NCBI GenBank assembly: GCA_026390795.1
Contig: JAPLFG010000003.1
Span: forward strand, 2,418,001 to 2,482,000
DNA length: 64,000 nt
Direction: 5' to 3'
From: Ignavibacteriales bacterium
GTDB lineage: Bacteria; Bacteroidota; Ignavibacteria; Ignavibacteriales; Melioribacteraceae
Position 1 is the first letter of the stretch. Each line of letters opens with the position of its first letter. The translations under genes were made by a program, and so were the position numbers. The notes under the pieces were generated by a model. That model made no database searches. It was not told the origin of the DNA and was given only the letters and a program-made list of their open reading frames with translations. This document shows, piece by piece, positions 45,289-55,599 of this stretch.

Positions 45289-47415
45289 TTGAAAATTAAA
45301 TACTGGCTTATAATATTTTTTCTTTTTTCACTTGTGCTCTTTGCACAAACGAATAAAAAATATGAGCTTTCAAAAATACTATTCGAAGGGAATGATGCTT
45401 TTTCTTCTTCCGACTTAAGTCTAATTATTCAATCTAAAGAATCGCCAAACTGGTTCTTTCAATTCGTTAATAAATTTTCCAGTATTGGTGGTAAAGCTAT
45501 TTATTTTGATTCTCTAATTGTTCCTAATGATTTAAATGCTTTAAAAGGATTCTACCAATCAAAAGGATATTTTAAGACTCGGGTAAAATCTCATTACAAT
45601 CTGGATACTTCTGACAACAGCGCGTCTCTTACATATACAATTACAGAATCGCAGCCTGCTCATTTCAGATCATTTGTGTTCAAGGGTTTGGAATGGATTG
45701 CACCTGAATACCAGAAGACGCTTGGAGATTATATTCATATTGATACCGCAACTGTTTATGAAGATGCAATAGTTGATGAGAAGAAAAATTACATTACAAA
45801 CTTTTTACGCGATCACGGTTATATGCTGGTAAAAATAGATCGTCCAAAAGTTGTTATTGATACGATGAAAAATTATGTGGATGTTGAACTGCAATTTGAT
45901 ACGGGCAACCGTTATAAAATTAGCGACATAAAGACTCAGCGCTCAGGCAAAGGTGCTGACCTGGTTGATGATGATTTGTTAAAAGAAATAGTCGGTATAA
46001 AAACAGGAAGCTGGTACAGTAATTATGAAAACCAGAGAGGTATTGTTCGTCTTTTCAGGACAAATTTATTCACACAAGCATCCGTTAATGGTATTATAGC
46101 CGATACAAGCGGAATTAATGTTCCACTCAATATTACCGCAGAGATCGGGCTGATGCATGAGCTTTCGCCCGAGATAATTGTTAACAATGAAGACAATACT
46201 TTTAATCTTGGTCTTGGATTAAACCTTATCAAGAAAAATTTTTTTGGAGGCGCACGAAAAATTACTTTCGCAACCTCAATCGCAGCACAAAATATTTCTG
46301 AATTCTTGAAACATCCGTCTTTCGCAGATTCAACTTTTTACGGTTACGCCGATGCACGTATTACACTTGAACAGCCTTATCTTTTTGGAGAACCGATCAA
46401 TACAAAATTTGAAGTTTATCTTACATCTCAAAAAAGAAAAAATGAATACAATTCAACTCTTTACGGAAGTAAGCTGAGCTTTGATTTTGAACTGCCGCAA
46501 TTTGCTTACTTCAATTCTTTCAATGCATATTTTAATATTGAACGTACCGAATATTCTTACAAGCCCGATTATCTAATTAGTCTGATGAGTACTTCTTATC
46601 AATTTTTTCAGGGCTATCCCAAGAGTATAGCTGATTCGTTGGCAGTATTAAAATTGGATAATACGCTTGGCGGTAAATTGATATCCGCAAACACGAATGC
46701 GGTAATTGGTGCTAATCTTGGTGCAAATAAAACAGACGATTTGTTCTTTCCAACAAGAGGTTATGCCATTTCATTTTTGGTCGAAGATGGTAACTCGATA
46801 CCGTACCTCTTTAGCAGAATCTCAAATTCGGAATTTAATAGACCTTTGTTTTTCAAAACGGTTTTCACTTCATCATTCTATCTTCCGGTTTACGACTCAA
46901 AATTTAATTCGCTAGGAATGAAATTTAAAGTTGGACAAATTTTCACATACCATGGTGACAAAGCCAACATTTCCTTGAATCAAAGGTTATATGCGGGCGG
47001 CAGTAACTCTGTGCGGGGTTGGTCTACACGTCAGCTCGTTCCCAGAAATGAAGAGTTTAATCTCAACGAAAATCTTACACAGGAAGATATCGAAGCAATT
47101 CTTGTTAGAGGCGCGGCAACCGGCGGTTTTTTTCTCTTTGAAGGTTCAATTGAAACACGCAACAGATTATTCGGCCGTTTTGGTTCCGCTCTTTTTATTG
47201 ATTACGGTAATACATGGAACAATAGTAAAGAATTACGCTTTGATGGAATTGCGGTTGCGGCAGGATTTGGTTTCCGCTATTATTCTGATTTTGCACCCTT
47301 CAGAATCGATTTTGGATTTAAAGTTTACGACCCGAACGATCGCCGTCCAATCTCTCAAAAACAATTATGGAAAGAAGTTTTGCAGTTCCATATTGGAATT
47401 GGTGAAGCATTTTAA
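45289..47415 (+). CDS. Omp85-family outer-membrane protein (BamA/TamA-like)
   Basis: A 708-residue outer-membrane protein starting at TTG 45289, with a signal peptide ending in LVLFAQ. After it are POTRA-like domains (about residues 25-270; YELSKILFEGNDAFSSSDLS is the first repeat) and an Omp85 barrel (about 300-708) with the lid-loop motif GGSNSVRGW, then ETRNRLFGRFGSALFIDYGN and a C-terminal strand ending in Phe. It inserts or exports outer-membrane proteins. With about three POTRA units, it is nearer TamA than BamA; this is not decided. It is next to the YkuD-like gene. Confidence 0.85.
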   Translation: MKIKYWLIIFFLFSLVLFAQTNKKYELSKILFEGNDAFSSSDLSLIIQSKESPNWFFQFVNKFSSIGGKAIYFDSLIVPNDLNALKGFYQSKGYFKTRVKSHYNLDTSDNSASLTYTITESQPAHFRSFVFKGLEWIAPEYQKTLGDYIHIDTATVYEDAIVDEKKNYITNFLRDHGYMLVKIDRPKVVIDTMKNYVDVELQFDTGNRYKISDIKTQRSGKGADLVDDDLLKEIVGIKTGSWYSNYENQRGIVRLFRTNLFTQASVNGIIADTSGINVPLNITAEIGLMHELSPEIIVNNEDNTFNLGLGLNLIKKNFFGGARKITFATSIAAQNISEFLKHPSFADSTFYGYADARITLEQPYLFGEPINTKFEVYLTSQKRKNEYNSTLYGSKLSFDFELPQFAYFNSFNAYFNIERTEYSYKPDYLISLMSTSYQFFQGYPKSIADSLAVLKLDNTLGGKLISANTNAVIGANLGANKTDDLFFPTRGYAISFLVEDGNSIPYLFSRISNSEFNRPLFFKTVFTSSFYLPVYDSKFNSLGMKFKVGQIFTYHGDKANISLNQRLYAGGSNSVRGWSTRQLVPRNEEFNLNENLTQEDIEAILVRGAATGGFFLFEGSIETRNRLFGRFGSALFIDYGNTWNNSKELRFDGIAVAAGFGFRYYSDFAPFRIDFGFKVYDPNDRRPISQKQLWKEVLQFHIGIGEAF

Positions 47416-47451
47416 CTGTTTTCCGGTGTTATGATTAGGCTGAATCGTTTT

Positions 47452-47483
47452 TTTGTTTACCATCCCATTTTTCCATAAATTTG
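47452..47483 (+). promoter_or_regulatory. Putative promoter of yicC-gmk-rpoZ
   Basis: TTTG at 47452-47455, 20 bp gap, TAAATTTG at 47476-47483: the best match in the window to the Bacteroidota promoter pattern. The leader is about 18 nt. Confidence 0.7.
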
Positions 47484-47507
47484 GCATCACTTTTTTAAGG
47501 ATTCCGG

Positions 47508-48383
47508 ATGATTTCAAGTATGACTGGCTATGGCAAAGGTATAGTCCAGAAAAAGGATATTACAATTGAAGCCGAGATCAAAAGTCTCAACAGCCGGTAT
47601 TTAGATCTATCTCTCCGTGTTCCAAAATTTTTAATGAATAAAGAATTTGAAGTCCGTGAAAAAGTAAAAAGCCGCATCAAACGGGGCAAAGTTTATCTTA
47701 ATGTTACCGTCCGTAAAGGCGACTTTGAAGAAAAATTCAATGAAATAGATCCGACTGCAGTTAAGTTTGCGGTCAAACTTCTGAAAGAAATTAAAAAATC
47801 CGCGAAGATAACCGAAAAGTTGAAACTGACCGATCTGATGCTCTTTCAAAATATGTTATTCAAAGACGATAACGAACAGGCAAGTGAAGAATTCGGTTTA
47901 GTAGTGGAAGCTATTGACGGTGCAATTGATAATCTGAACAGCATGCGTGAAGCTGAAGGAAAGGAACTTGAAAAAGAACTTCGTAAGAGAGTCCAGATAA
48001 TTGAGGACGCTCTTAATAAAATTGAGAGCGCTTCAGATCAAAGTGTAAAAGCATATTTTGAAAAAATAAAAGAGAAAGCAAAACAATTAGTAGCCGAGTT
48101 TTCCAACAACGAAGATCGGCTTAATATGGAACTTGCTCTAATAGCCGAACGTGCCGATGTTACTGAAGAATGTGTGAGATTACATAGTCATATAAAAATG
48201 TTTTTAGATACTATTGCAAAATCCGACGATGCCGGACGGAAACTGAACTTCATAGTTCAGGAAATGAACCGTGAAGCAAATACAATTAACTCTAAATCGG
48301 TTTCATCCGAGATTTCTCACAGCGGAATTTCAATAAAAGAAGAGATAGAAAAAATCCGGGAACAAATTCAGAACATTGAGTAA
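47508..48383 (+). CDS. yicC: YicC family endoribonuclease
   Basis: A 291-residue YicC protein. The N-terminus MISSMTGYGKGIVQK is the family hallmark, followed by EIKSLNSRYLDLSLRVPKFL; the C-terminal DUF1732 end has GRKLNFIVQEMNREANTINS with KSVSSEISHSGISIKEEIEK. YicC proteins are RNases that act on small RNAs or mRNAs in E. coli. The gene is 3 bp upstream of gmk and opens the operon. Confidence 0.95.
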   Translation: MISSMTGYGKGIVQKKDITIEAEIKSLNSRYLDLSLRVPKFLMNKEFEVREKVKSRIKRGKVYLNVTVRKGDFEEKFNEIDPTAVKFAVKLLKEIKKSAKITEKLKLTDLMLFQNMLFKDDNEQASEEFGLVVEAIDGAIDNLNSMREAEGKELEKELRKRVQIIEDALNKIESASDQSVKAYFEKIKEKAKQLVAEFSNNEDRLNMELALIAERADVTEECVRLHSHIKMFLDTIAKSDDAGRKLNFIVQEMNREANTINSKSVSSEISHSGISIKEEIEKIREQIQNIE

Positions 48384-48386
48384 AGC

Positions 48387-48959
48387 GTGGCAAATTATAA
48401 AGCAAAACTATTCGTATTTTCTGCGCCTAGCGGTTCCGGCAAAACTACTATAGTCCGTGATGTGCTGAAGAATTATCCGGATTTTGTTTTTTCGATCTCG
48501 GCAACAACAAGAAAGAAAAGATCGAATGAGAAAGACGGGATTGATTATTTTTTCATAAATGAAGAAGAGTTTCAAAAGAAAATAGAAACCGGCGAATTTG
48601 TTGAGTGGGAGAAATTTTACGATTATTATTACGGTACATTGAAAAGTTTTGTTGACGGAATGCTGGCAAAAGGAATTTCAACAGTTTATGAAGTTGATGT
48701 AAAAGGCGCGCTTAGAATAAAGAAAAAATATTCAAATTCTGTTTTAATCTTTATTGCACCGCCAAGCATTGAAGAATTGAACAAAAGATTGAAAAATCGT
48801 AATACAGAAACAGACGATGATCTGAATAAAAGAATTGAACGCGCTGAAATGGAATTGAGTTTTAAAGATAAGTTCGATTATATAGTTTCCAATATTGATC
48901 TGGCACAAGCAAAAATAGAAGTAAAAAGAATTATTGAAAAAGAATTAACAAAGGAGTAA
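48387..48959 (+). CDS. gmk: Guanylate kinase
   Basis: A 190-residue guanylate kinase (GMP + ATP to GDP + ADP), starting at GTG 48387. Visible are the P-loop FSAPSGSGKTTIV (about residues 11-23), the GMP-binding SISATTRKKRSNEKDGIDYF, FVEWEKFYDYYYGTLKS and the lid region KRLKNRNTETDDDLNKR. It is followed by rpoZ with a 5 bp gap, as in many bacteria. Confidence 0.97.
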   Translation: MANYKAKLFVFSAPSGSGKTTIVRDVLKNYPDFVFSISATTRKKRSNEKDGIDYFFINEEEFQKKIETGEFVEWEKFYDYYYGTLKSFVDGMLAKGISTVYEVDVKGALRIKKKYSNSVLIFIAPPSIEELNKRLKNRNTETDDDLNKRIERAEMELSFKDKFDYIVSNIDLAQAKIEVKRIIEKELTKE

Positions 48960-48964
48960 TAATC

Positions 48965-49258
48965 ATGGCAATAAAACCAATTAATTTGACGAAGATAAAA
49001 GCAAGTATCCCGAATCTTTATGAAGCTGTTATCATTGCTGCAAGGCGCGCTCGTAAAATTAACGACGATAATAAAACTGAATTCAATTCATTGCTAAGTA
49101 CAATGACTACCGGGCATGAAGATGAATTCGAAGAGAGAGAAAATCCGGAACAAATGAAACTTTCTCTTGATTTTGAAAAAAGGGAAAAAGCCCATATTCA
49201 AGCGCTTAAAGAGTTAGTTGATAATAAAATTGAATACAGGTATAAAGACATAAAGTAA
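48965..49258 (+). CDS. rpoZ: RNA polymerase omega subunit
   Basis: A 97-residue omega-type subunit. The recognised segment is IPNLYEAVIIAARRARKIND, the central RNA polymerase Rpb6/omega helix. The position after gmk supports the assignment. Omega assists assembly of the core polymerase and, in many bacteria, ppGpp binding. It ends the yicC-gmk-rpoZ operon before a terminator. Confidence 0.92.
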   Translation: MAIKPINLTKIKASIPNLYEAVIIAARRARKINDDNKTEFNSLLSTMTTGHEDEFEERENPEQMKLSLDFEKREKAHIQALKELVDNKIEYRYKDIK

Positions 49259-49276
49259 CCACCGGAGTTGTTTTTC

Positions 49277-49313
49277 AAAAGCGGAGATACTTAAAAGCAT
49301 CTCCGCTTTTTTT
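49277..49313 (+). terminator. Rho-independent terminator after rpoZ
   Basis: AAAAGCGGAGAT and ATCTCCGCTTTT arms with a T run of eight. Confidence 0.9.
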
Positions 49314-49447
49314 TATTCCAATCCTCCAACCACTCTTTTAAGACCAATCTCATCTTAACAATTTTTTTACGCAGGTTGGCACTCATTTAACAGCCTCATT
49401 ATAAATCAAAAATTATCTTTGCCGCGAAATTAAGAGAGAATATTACG

Positions 49448-49762
49448 ATGAATCTAATATTTGAAAATTTCATGGTACGGGATAGATCAATGATTGATTT
49501 AAAAAAATCATTCATGAAAAATAAATCAAGATTAGTCCTAGCCGCTTATATCCTATGGGCTGCTATTTCATTACTGCTTGCAAAATTACATCCGGATAAG
49601 TACGCTGCTTATTTTACCGATCTACCTGACAATCTTAAAAATATATCACCTTTTTTTCTCTCGTTTGCATATCTGGTTTTATTTATTCCTTCAATAACAG
49701 TTACGGTCTTTTTTGCTATCTATTTTTTATATGATGTTGTAAAGGATAGGGTGTTCAAGTAA
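49448..49762 (+). CDS. Small two-helix membrane protein upstream of the kdp locus
   Basis: A 104-residue protein with a basic N-terminus and two hydrophobic segments: about residues 29-45 (LVLAAYILWAAISLLLA) and about 68-95 (FFLSFAYLVLFIPSITVTVF). No family was recognised. It lies 55 bp ahead of the porin gene and on the same strand as the kdp genes; it could be part of the same transport locus, but this is only position. A GAGAGAA stretch serves as Shine-Dalgarno. Confidence 0.5.
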   Translation: MNLIFENFMVRDRSMIDLKKSFMKNKSRLVLAAYILWAAISLLLAKLHPDKYAAYFTDLPDNLKNISPFFLSFAYLVLFIPSITVTVFFAIYFLYDVVKDRVFK

Positions 49763-49817
49763 GAATTAGGGAAAATGAAATTATATCTAACTAATTATTA
49801 ATAATAATAGGCAACAC

Positions 49818-50906
49818 ATGAAAACCATTTTGTCAATACTCAAAAAATTATTTTTTGTTTGTTTGATTGCAGTAAGCACTCAAACTGTTATCTATCCGCA
49901 GGATTCAGAGGATACGTTTAAAACAACAATAAATGGGCTATTGGATGTTTATTACTCAAATAATTTTTCTAATCCGGTGAACAAAGAGAATAAATATCGA
50001 AATTTTGATGTAGCCGAAAACCAGTTTAATGTTAGTCTGGCAAAATTGACAATTCAAAAGCAGGCTTTTCCAATAGGATTTAAACTGGAACTTGCATTTG
50101 GTTCTACGGCAGATATCGTTCAAAGCGCAGAACAGAATAAGTCTTTAAACTTTTTGCAGCAGGCATATGTAACTGCATTATTACCTATAGGAAAAGGATT
50201 GACCGTCAATGCAGGTAAAATGCTTACACATATGGGTGAAGAAGTCATTGAATCAAATCTAAATCCAAATTATAGCAGATCGTTACTATTCGCATACGCA
50301 GTTCCTTATTACCATGTTGGAATTTGCGCTTCGTATCCCGTGCTCGATAATCTATCCCTTACCGGATATATCTATAACGGCTGGAATTTTATGAATGATA
50401 ATAACAAGGAAAAAACTGCAGGCGCTACGATAAATTGGTCTCCGGTTAGTAATCTAACCATTATTGAAAATTGGATTGGCGGTATTGAGCAGCCGGATTC
50501 ATTAACTGTAAATGCTAGAAATGTATTCGATACAATTATAAATTTAACATTGTCAGATAAATTCTTCCTTTCTTTTAATGCTGATTATGGATACGAGAAA
50601 CAAGCGAACGGAGAACTTGCAATCTGGAAAGGGATTGCTGTAACTGGAAAATATTCTTTCTACGAAACTTCTGCCTTAGCGTTAAGATGTGAAGCATACT
50701 CCGATCCTTATGGATTTACTACAGGTACTGTGCAGGATTTAAAAGAAATTACTCTTACGTATGAACAGAAATTTTTTCCCAACTTACTGGTACGTTTGGA
50801 ATATAGAAGAGACTGGTCAAATGTAAAAGTTTTTGATGAAGGCAATAAGATTGGGACAAAAAACGACCAGAATACTATACTGATAAGTTCTGTTATTTCA
50901 TTTTAG
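49818..50906 (+). CDS. Outer-membrane beta-barrel porin (BBP2/OmpL-like) linked to kdp
   Basis: A 362-residue exported protein with a signal peptide (LKKLFFVCLIAVSTQTVIYP) and alternating amphipathic beta strands through the length; VTALLPIGKGLTVNAGKMLT and GEEVIESNLNPNYSRSLLFA are typical of the BBP2/OmpL-like porin family, as is its ending in Phe (SVISF). It is the only channel gene next to kdpFABC and may let K+ cross the outer membrane. The kdp operator-like repeats (50946) lie between it and kdpF, so the porin itself may be transcribed separately. Confidence 0.75.
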   Translation: MKTILSILKKLFFVCLIAVSTQTVIYPQDSEDTFKTTINGLLDVYYSNNFSNPVNKENKYRNFDVAENQFNVSLAKLTIQKQAFPIGFKLELAFGSTADIVQSAEQNKSLNFLQQAYVTALLPIGKGLTVNAGKMLTHMGEEVIESNLNPNYSRSLLFAYAVPYYHVGICASYPVLDNLSLTGYIYNGWNFMNDNNKEKTAGATINWSPVSNLTIIENWIGGIEQPDSLTVNARNVFDTIINLTLSDKFFLSFNADYGYEKQANGELAIWKGIAVTGKYSFYETSALALRCEAYSDPYGFTTGTVQDLKEITLTYEQKFFPNLLVRLEYRRDWSNVKVFDEGNKIGTKNDQNTILISSVISF

Positions 50907-50945
50907 TAATGAAGGGAATAACAAAATTGTGTTAAAAACAAAATA

Positions 50946-50995
50946 TCTTTATAAAATCTTTATATCGCAAGGTGTTTCTTAACAGTGTCTTTATA
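50946..50995 (+). promoter_or_regulatory. Three TCTTTATA repeats upstream of kdpF, candidate KdpE sites
   Basis: TCTTTATA occurs at 50946-50953, 50957-50964 and 50988-50995. The first two starts are 11 bp apart (one turn) and the third is 31 bp further (three turns). TTTATA-N5-TTTATA has the same layout as the E. coli KdpE box (TTTATA-N5-TTTACA). The kdpF start is 40 bp downstream. Confidence 0.5.
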
Positions 50996-51034
50996 ATAAT
51001 TAAAATAAGTTTTGACCAACATTTGGGAGTAAAA

Positions 51035-51130
51035 ATGGAAAGTACATTTGAATTGGTTCTTACATTGATCGTGGCATTAGCTCTTTTTGTGTATGTGATT
51101 TACACATTAATTAAACCCGAAAAATTTTGA
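51035..51130 (+). CDS. kdpF: KdpF-like small subunit
   Basis: A 31-residue peptide with a single membrane helix (FELVLTLIVALALFVYVIYT) and a short polar end (LIKPEKF). Its position immediately ahead of kdpA, its size and its helix match KdpF, a stabilising subunit of the Kdp K+ ATPase. GGGAG, 4 bp-plus upstream, supports the ATG. It is too short to be found by usual length filters. Confidence 0.8.
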   Translation: MESTFELVLTLIVALALFVYVIYTLIKPEKF

Positions 51131-51172
51131 CATAGTCATGGCAATGCCATAATAACAAACAGGTGATTAACA

Positions 51173-52867
51173 ATGATAACGACACATGAAATAATTCAGT
51201 TAATTTTTTACATAGTTGTTTTAACGGCACTAGCGCCTTTGTTGGGCGGCTTCTTCGCAAAAGTATTAAAAGGGGAGAAAAGTTTTTTGACCCCGGTATT
51301 CGGAAAAGTTGAATCGTTTATTTATAAATTCTCCAGAATTAATCCATCAGAAGAGATGGATTGGAAGGTGTATACTTTTGCATTGATGGCTTTCAATCTT
51401 TTCGGAATATTATTTTTGATAGTAATTCAGCTAATTCAATCGTATCTGCCGTTAAATCCGCAAGGACTTCCGAATGTCGAACTAACACTTGCAATAAACA
51501 CTGCTGTTAGTTTTGTAACAAATACTAACTGGCAGTCTTATGGTGGAGAAACAACGCTGGGATATTTTGTTCAAATGATCGGATTAGCAGTTCAAAATTT
51601 TGTAAGCGCAGCAACTGCAATTGCCGTTTTGTTAGTTTTAATACGCGCTCTGAAAACTAGAAAAGGAAATACGCTTGGAAATTTCTGGGTGGACTTAACC
51701 CGCTCAACAATTTATATACTTTTACCGCTGGCTATAATTTGGGCTTTAGTATTAGTCAGCCAAGGAGTTGTACAAACTTTTTCTTCTTATAAAGAAGTAA
51801 CGATGCTTGAAGGAGCTAAGCAGGTAATTCCTTTGGGTCCGGCAGCGTCTCAGATCGCAATAAAAATGTTGGGAACAAATGGCGGAGGTTTTTTTAATAC
51901 AAACAGCGCGTTCCCATTCGAAAATCCAACACCATTTTCAAATTTCATCCAAGTGCTTGGAATACTTTTAATCTCTGCATCTTTAGTATTTACTTTCGGC
52001 AGAATGATCGGTTCGAAAAAACATGCATGGGTAATTTACGGTGTTATGCTTTTCCTTTTTGTTGCGGGATTGTCTGTTTCGATCTACTCGGAATATTCAA
52101 CTAATCCAATATTTCATACAAGCGGATTGATGGAAGGAAAAGAATCCCGCTTCGGAGTAGCCAACAGTGTCCTCTGGTCAACTGCTACAACATCTGCATC
52201 GAATGGTTCGGTTAATGCGATGCACAGCAGTTTATCTCCTCTTGCAGGAATGATCACACTATTTAATATGGAGATTGGTGAAATTATTTTCGGCGGAGTC
52301 GGATGTGGTCTCTACGGAATATTGCTTTTTGTATTTCTTACTGTTTTTATCGCGGGATTAATGATTGGTAGAACTCCAGAATATTTGGGTAAGAAGATCG
52401 AATCGAGAGAAGTGAAATGGTCGATTGTTGCAATACTATTGCCAAGTGCAGTTATCCTTCTCTTTTCAGCAATCGCAATGAAAACTACTGCAGGATTATC
52501 AAGTCTCGCTAATGCAGGACCGCATGGTTATTCTGAAATACTTTATGCTTTTTCTTCCGCGGCTGGAAACAACGGCAGTGCATTCGCAGGATTAAATGCT
52601 AACACCACGTTTTATAATTTAATGATGGCACTCGGAATGTTCATCGGTAGATTCGGTGTGCTGATTCCGGTGATGATTATTTCCGGAAGTCTCGTGAAGA
52701 AAAATATTACACCCGCTTCATCTGGAACTCTTTCAACAGAAAATTTTCTGTTTGGTCTTCTACTAGTTGGCGTAATTCTAATTGTTGGAGCGTTGACTTT
52801 CTTCCCGGCGTTATCGTTCGGTCCCATTATCGAGCATCTGCTTATGGGGCAGGGAATTACTTTTTAA
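51173..52867 (+). CDS. kdpA: Potassium-transporting ATPase subunit A
   Basis: KdpA, 564 residues, the K+ channel-like subunit with about ten membrane helices. Four P-loop regions are visible, with filter-like sequences [60 protein letters not shown] and [18 protein letters not shown]. It opens kdpABC, 42 bp after kdpF. It forms a complex with KdpB, KdpC and KdpF for high-affinity K+ uptake. Confidence 0.97.
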   Translation: MITTHEIIQLIFYIVVLTALAPLLGGFFAKVLKGEKSFLTPVFGKVESFIYKFSRINPSEEMDWKVYTFALMAFNLFGILFLIVIQLIQSYLPLNPQGLPNVELTLAINTAVSFVTNTNWQSYGGETTLGYFVQMIGLAVQNFVSAATAIAVLLVLIRALKTRKGNTLGNFWVDLTRSTIYILLPLAIIWALVLVSQGVVQTFSSYKEVTMLEGAKQVIPLGPAASQIAIKMLGTNGGGFFNTNSAFPFENPTPFSNFIQVLGILLISASLVFTFGRMIGSKKHAWVIYGVMLFLFVAGLSVSIYSEYSTNPIFHTSGLMEGKESRFGVANSVLWSTATTSASNGSVNAMHSSLSPLAGMITLFNMEIGEIIFGGVGCGLYGILLFVFLTVFIAGLMIGRTPEYLGKKIESREVKWSIVAILLPSAVILLFSAIAMKTTAGLSSLANAGPHGYSEILYAFSSAAGNNGSAFAGLNANTTFYNLMMALGMFIGRFGVLIPVMIISGSLVKKNITPASSGTLSTENFLFGLLLVGVILIVGALTFFPALSFGPIIEHLLMGQGITF

Positions 52868-52893
52868 ATGCTTTGAAAAATAGGAATATGAAA

Positions 52894-54990
52894 ATGAACT
52901 CAAATAAATCTATCAGTAGGAAACTTTTCGACAAAAAAATAATTACCCAAGCTATAATAGATTCTTTCAAGAAGCTGAATCCAAAATTTTTAGTAAAGAA
53001 TCCTGTTATGTTTATTGTAGCTGTTGGTGCTCTTCTTTCAACGATATTCTTTTTTAAAAATATTTTCATCGGTACTTTCTCAGGATTCAATCTGCAAATA
53101 ATTATTTGGCTTTGGTTCACTGTTTTGTTTGCCAATTTTGCAGAAGCTGTTGCAGAGGGAAGAGGAAAAGCTCAGTCAGAAAACCTCCGAAAAACCCGCA
53201 CTCTAACAATTGCCAGAAAGTTATCTAACGGCAAAGAAATAAATGTTTCTGCAGTTGAACTTCGAATCGGTGATCTTGTTGTTTGTGAAGCGGGAAATAT
53301 TATTCCGTCCGATGGAGTTGTAATAGAAGGTGCGGCAAGTATTGATGAATCTGCTCTAACCGGTGAATCCGCTCCGGTAATACGAGAAAGCGGCGACGAT
53401 AGGAGCGTTGTTACCGGCGGAACAAGAGTTATCAGCGATAGAATAGTAATTAAAATTACTGCCGATCCAGGTGGAACTTATTTAGACAAAATGATTTCAC
53501 TTGTTGAAAGTGCAAAACGTAAAAAAACTCCAAACGAAATTGCACTCTCCACCCTTATCGCCGGATTCAACCTTGTATTTTTACTTGTCGTTCTAACTAT
53601 AAGAGTTTTTATTGAATACCATCAGACAGGTTCTGTGAATGTTAGTGATATTGTTTCTGTACCGGTTCTTGTTGCACTTTTAGTTTGTTTGATCCCTACT
53701 ACAATCGGTGGTTTGTTAAGCGCGATTGGTATCAGCGGTATGGATCGATTACTGGGTCATAATGTAATAGCCATGAGCGGAAGAGCAGTTGAAGCTGCTG
53801 GCGATATAGATGTTCTCCTTCTTGATAAGACCGGTACAATCACATTAGGGAATAGAATGGCTTCCGTATTCATTCCTGTAAAAGGGGTATCTAATGAAAG
53901 TTTAGCGGACGCAGCTCAGCTTTCTTCTTTATCCGATGAAACACCTGAAGGAAGATCTATTGTAGTTCTTGCAAAGGAAAAATTCGGTTTGAGAGGAAGA
54001 GACATTTCAAAATTGGATGCACATTTTATTCCGTTCAGCGCTCAAACGAGAATGAGCGGTGTGGATATTCATCCTTCGAACGGTGAATCAAAAAGAATTA
54101 TACGTAAAGGTTCGGCGGATGCAATCAAAAAATATGTTGAGAGCAACGGCGGAATTTTTAGTCCCGATGTTCAGCAGATAGTAGACAATTTTTCCAAAGC
54201 CGGTTCTACGCCGCTTGTAGTTGCGGAAAATTTTGAAGTGCTCGGAGTTATCGAACTAAAAGATATTGTAAAAGGCGGTATAAAAGAACGGTTTGCACAG
54301 TTGAGAAAAATGGGAATCAAAACAGTCATGATAACCGGCGATAATCCGCTTACAGCAACAGCAATTGCGGCAGAAGCAGGAGTAGATGATTTTATAGCTG
54401 AAGCTAAACCTGAAGATAAACTAAAACGTATCCGTGAAGAACAAACCGGCGGCAGAATGGTAGGTATGATCGGCGACGGAACGAATGATGCACCGGCACT
54501 TGCTCAAGCCGATGTCGGTATAGCAATGAACAGCGGAACGCAGGCTGCACGCGAAGCAGGTAACATGATTGATCTCGATAGTAATCCGACAAAGCTTATT
54601 GAAGTTGTAGAAATCGGCAAACAGTTATTAATGACGCGCGGCTCCCTCACAACATTCAGTATAGCGAATGACGTGGCAAAATATTTTGCCATCATTCCGG
54701 CAATATCAACTTTCCTTTACGCAACACATTTTACGGATGGGCCGCTTTCAGCTCTTAATATAATGAAACTTGCAACTCCTCAAAGCGCAATATTAAGCGC
54801 AGTAATTTTTAATGCGTTGATTATTGTCCTTTTAATTCCGCTGGCTCTTAAAGGTGTAAAATACAGACCGCAGGGAGCCGCGGCTATCTTAAGAAGAAAT
54901 ATTTGGGTCTATGGTGTTGGAGGATTGATCGTTCCGTTCATCGGAATAAAATTAATAGACTTATTCATAAATGCAATTAAATTGGTCTGA
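52894..54990 (+). CDS. kdpB: Potassium-transporting ATPase subunit B
   Basis: KdpB, about 698 residues, a P-type ATPase. The catalytic Asp311 is in [14 protein letters not shown], the TGES motif is [15 protein letters not shown], the hinge motif is [20 protein letters not shown] and the nucleotide domain has [15 protein letters not shown] chose ATG 52894 because AGGA at 52882 lies 8 bp ahead; ATG 52888 and TTG 52873 are in-frame alternatives. It begins 26 bp after kdpA. Confidence 0.97.
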   Translation: MNSNKSISRKLFDKKIITQAIIDSFKKLNPKFLVKNPVMFIVAVGALLSTIFFFKNIFIGTFSGFNLQIIIWLWFTVLFANFAEAVAEGRGKAQSENLRKTRTLTIARKLSNGKEINVSAVELRIGDLVVCEAGNIIPSDGVVIEGAASIDESALTGESAPVIRESGDDRSVVTGGTRVISDRIVIKITADPGGTYLDKMISLVESAKRKKTPNEIALSTLIAGFNLVFLLVVLTIRVFIEYHQTGSVNVSDIVSVPVLVALLVCLIPTTIGGLLSAIGISGMDRLLGHNVIAMSGRAVEAAGDIDVLLLDKTGTITLGNRMASVFIPVKGVSNESLADAAQLSSLSDETPEGRSIVVLAKEKFGLRGRDISKLDAHFIPFSAQTRMSGVDIHPSNGESKRIIRKGSADAIKKYVESNGGIFSPDVQQIVDNFSKAGSTPLVVAENFEVLGVIELKDIVKGGIKERFAQLRKMGIKTVMITGDNPLTATAIAAEAGVDDFIAEAKPEDKLKRIREEQTGGRMVGMIGDGTNDAPALAQADVGIAMNSGTQAAREAGNMIDLDSNPTKLIEVVEIGKQLLMTRGSLTTFSIANDVAKYFAIIPAISTFLYATHFTDGPLSALNIMKLATPQSAILSAVIFNALIIVLLIPLALKGVKYRPQGAAAILRRNIWVYGVGGLIVPFIGIKLIDLFINAIKLV

Positions 54991-55019
54991 TAAACTTTGA
55001 AAATTTGAGAGATAATAAA

Positions 55020-55595
55020 ATGAAAAAACAACTTTTAATTACTATAAAATATTTTGCTGCAATAACTATTGTTACCGGAATAATTTACCCGCTCTTTATC
55101 ACATTAATTTCAATTATAGTTTTTCCCGGAAAAGCATCCGGCAGCTTAATTGAAAAAGACGGTAAGATAATCGGCTCAGAATTAATAGGGCAGAAATTTG
55201 AAAGCGATAAATATTTCTGGTCCCGACCGTCTGCAATCGATTATAACCCGGCGCCTTCTGGTGGGAGCAATCTTGGACCAACGAGCGCCAAGTTAAAACA
55301 ACTCTACGAAGATAGAATGAAAACTTTTGTAGAAAAAAACACGGTTAAAGATGCTTCAACTATTCCGAATGAAATGTTCTTTGCATCTGCAAGCGGAGTG
55401 GATCCGCATATTTCACCTTTATCAGCAATGCTGCAGGTTGAGAGAGTTGCCAAAGCTAGAAATTTTGATAATTCAAAAAAAGAGAAATTAATTCAATTAA
55501 TTAATTCGTTAACTGAAAAACCCCAGTTTGGCTTTTTGGGCAATTCGGTTGTTAATATACTTTTATTAAATTTGAACTTAGATAAAATGAATTGA
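55020..55595 (+). CDS. kdpC: Potassium-transporting ATPase subunit C
   Basis: KdpC, 191 residues, with one N-terminal membrane helix (KYFAAITIVTGIIYPLFITL) and a periplasmic domain with the family's LIGQKFESDKYFWSRPSAID, YNPAPSGGSNLGPTS and SASGVDPHISPLSAMLQVER. ATG 55020 is used; an upstream in-frame TTG is less likely. It ends 4 bp before the first kdpD-like gene. Confidence 0.96.
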   Translation: MKKQLLITIKYFAAITIVTGIIYPLFITLISIIVFPGKASGSLIEKDGKIIGSELIGQKFESDKYFWSRPSAIDYNPAPSGGSNLGPTSAKLKQLYEDRMKTFVEKNTVKDASTIPNEMFFASASGVDPHISPLSAMLQVERVAKARNFDNSKKEKLIQLINSLTEKPQFGFLGNSVVNILLLNLNLDKMN

Positions 55596-55599
55596 TGTT

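Noticed and set aside
50907-51034. c-di-AMP (ydaO) riboswitch ahead of kdpF
   Set aside because: The 128 bp leader has none of the conserved ydaO segments I could recognise; the direct repeats explain the structure better.
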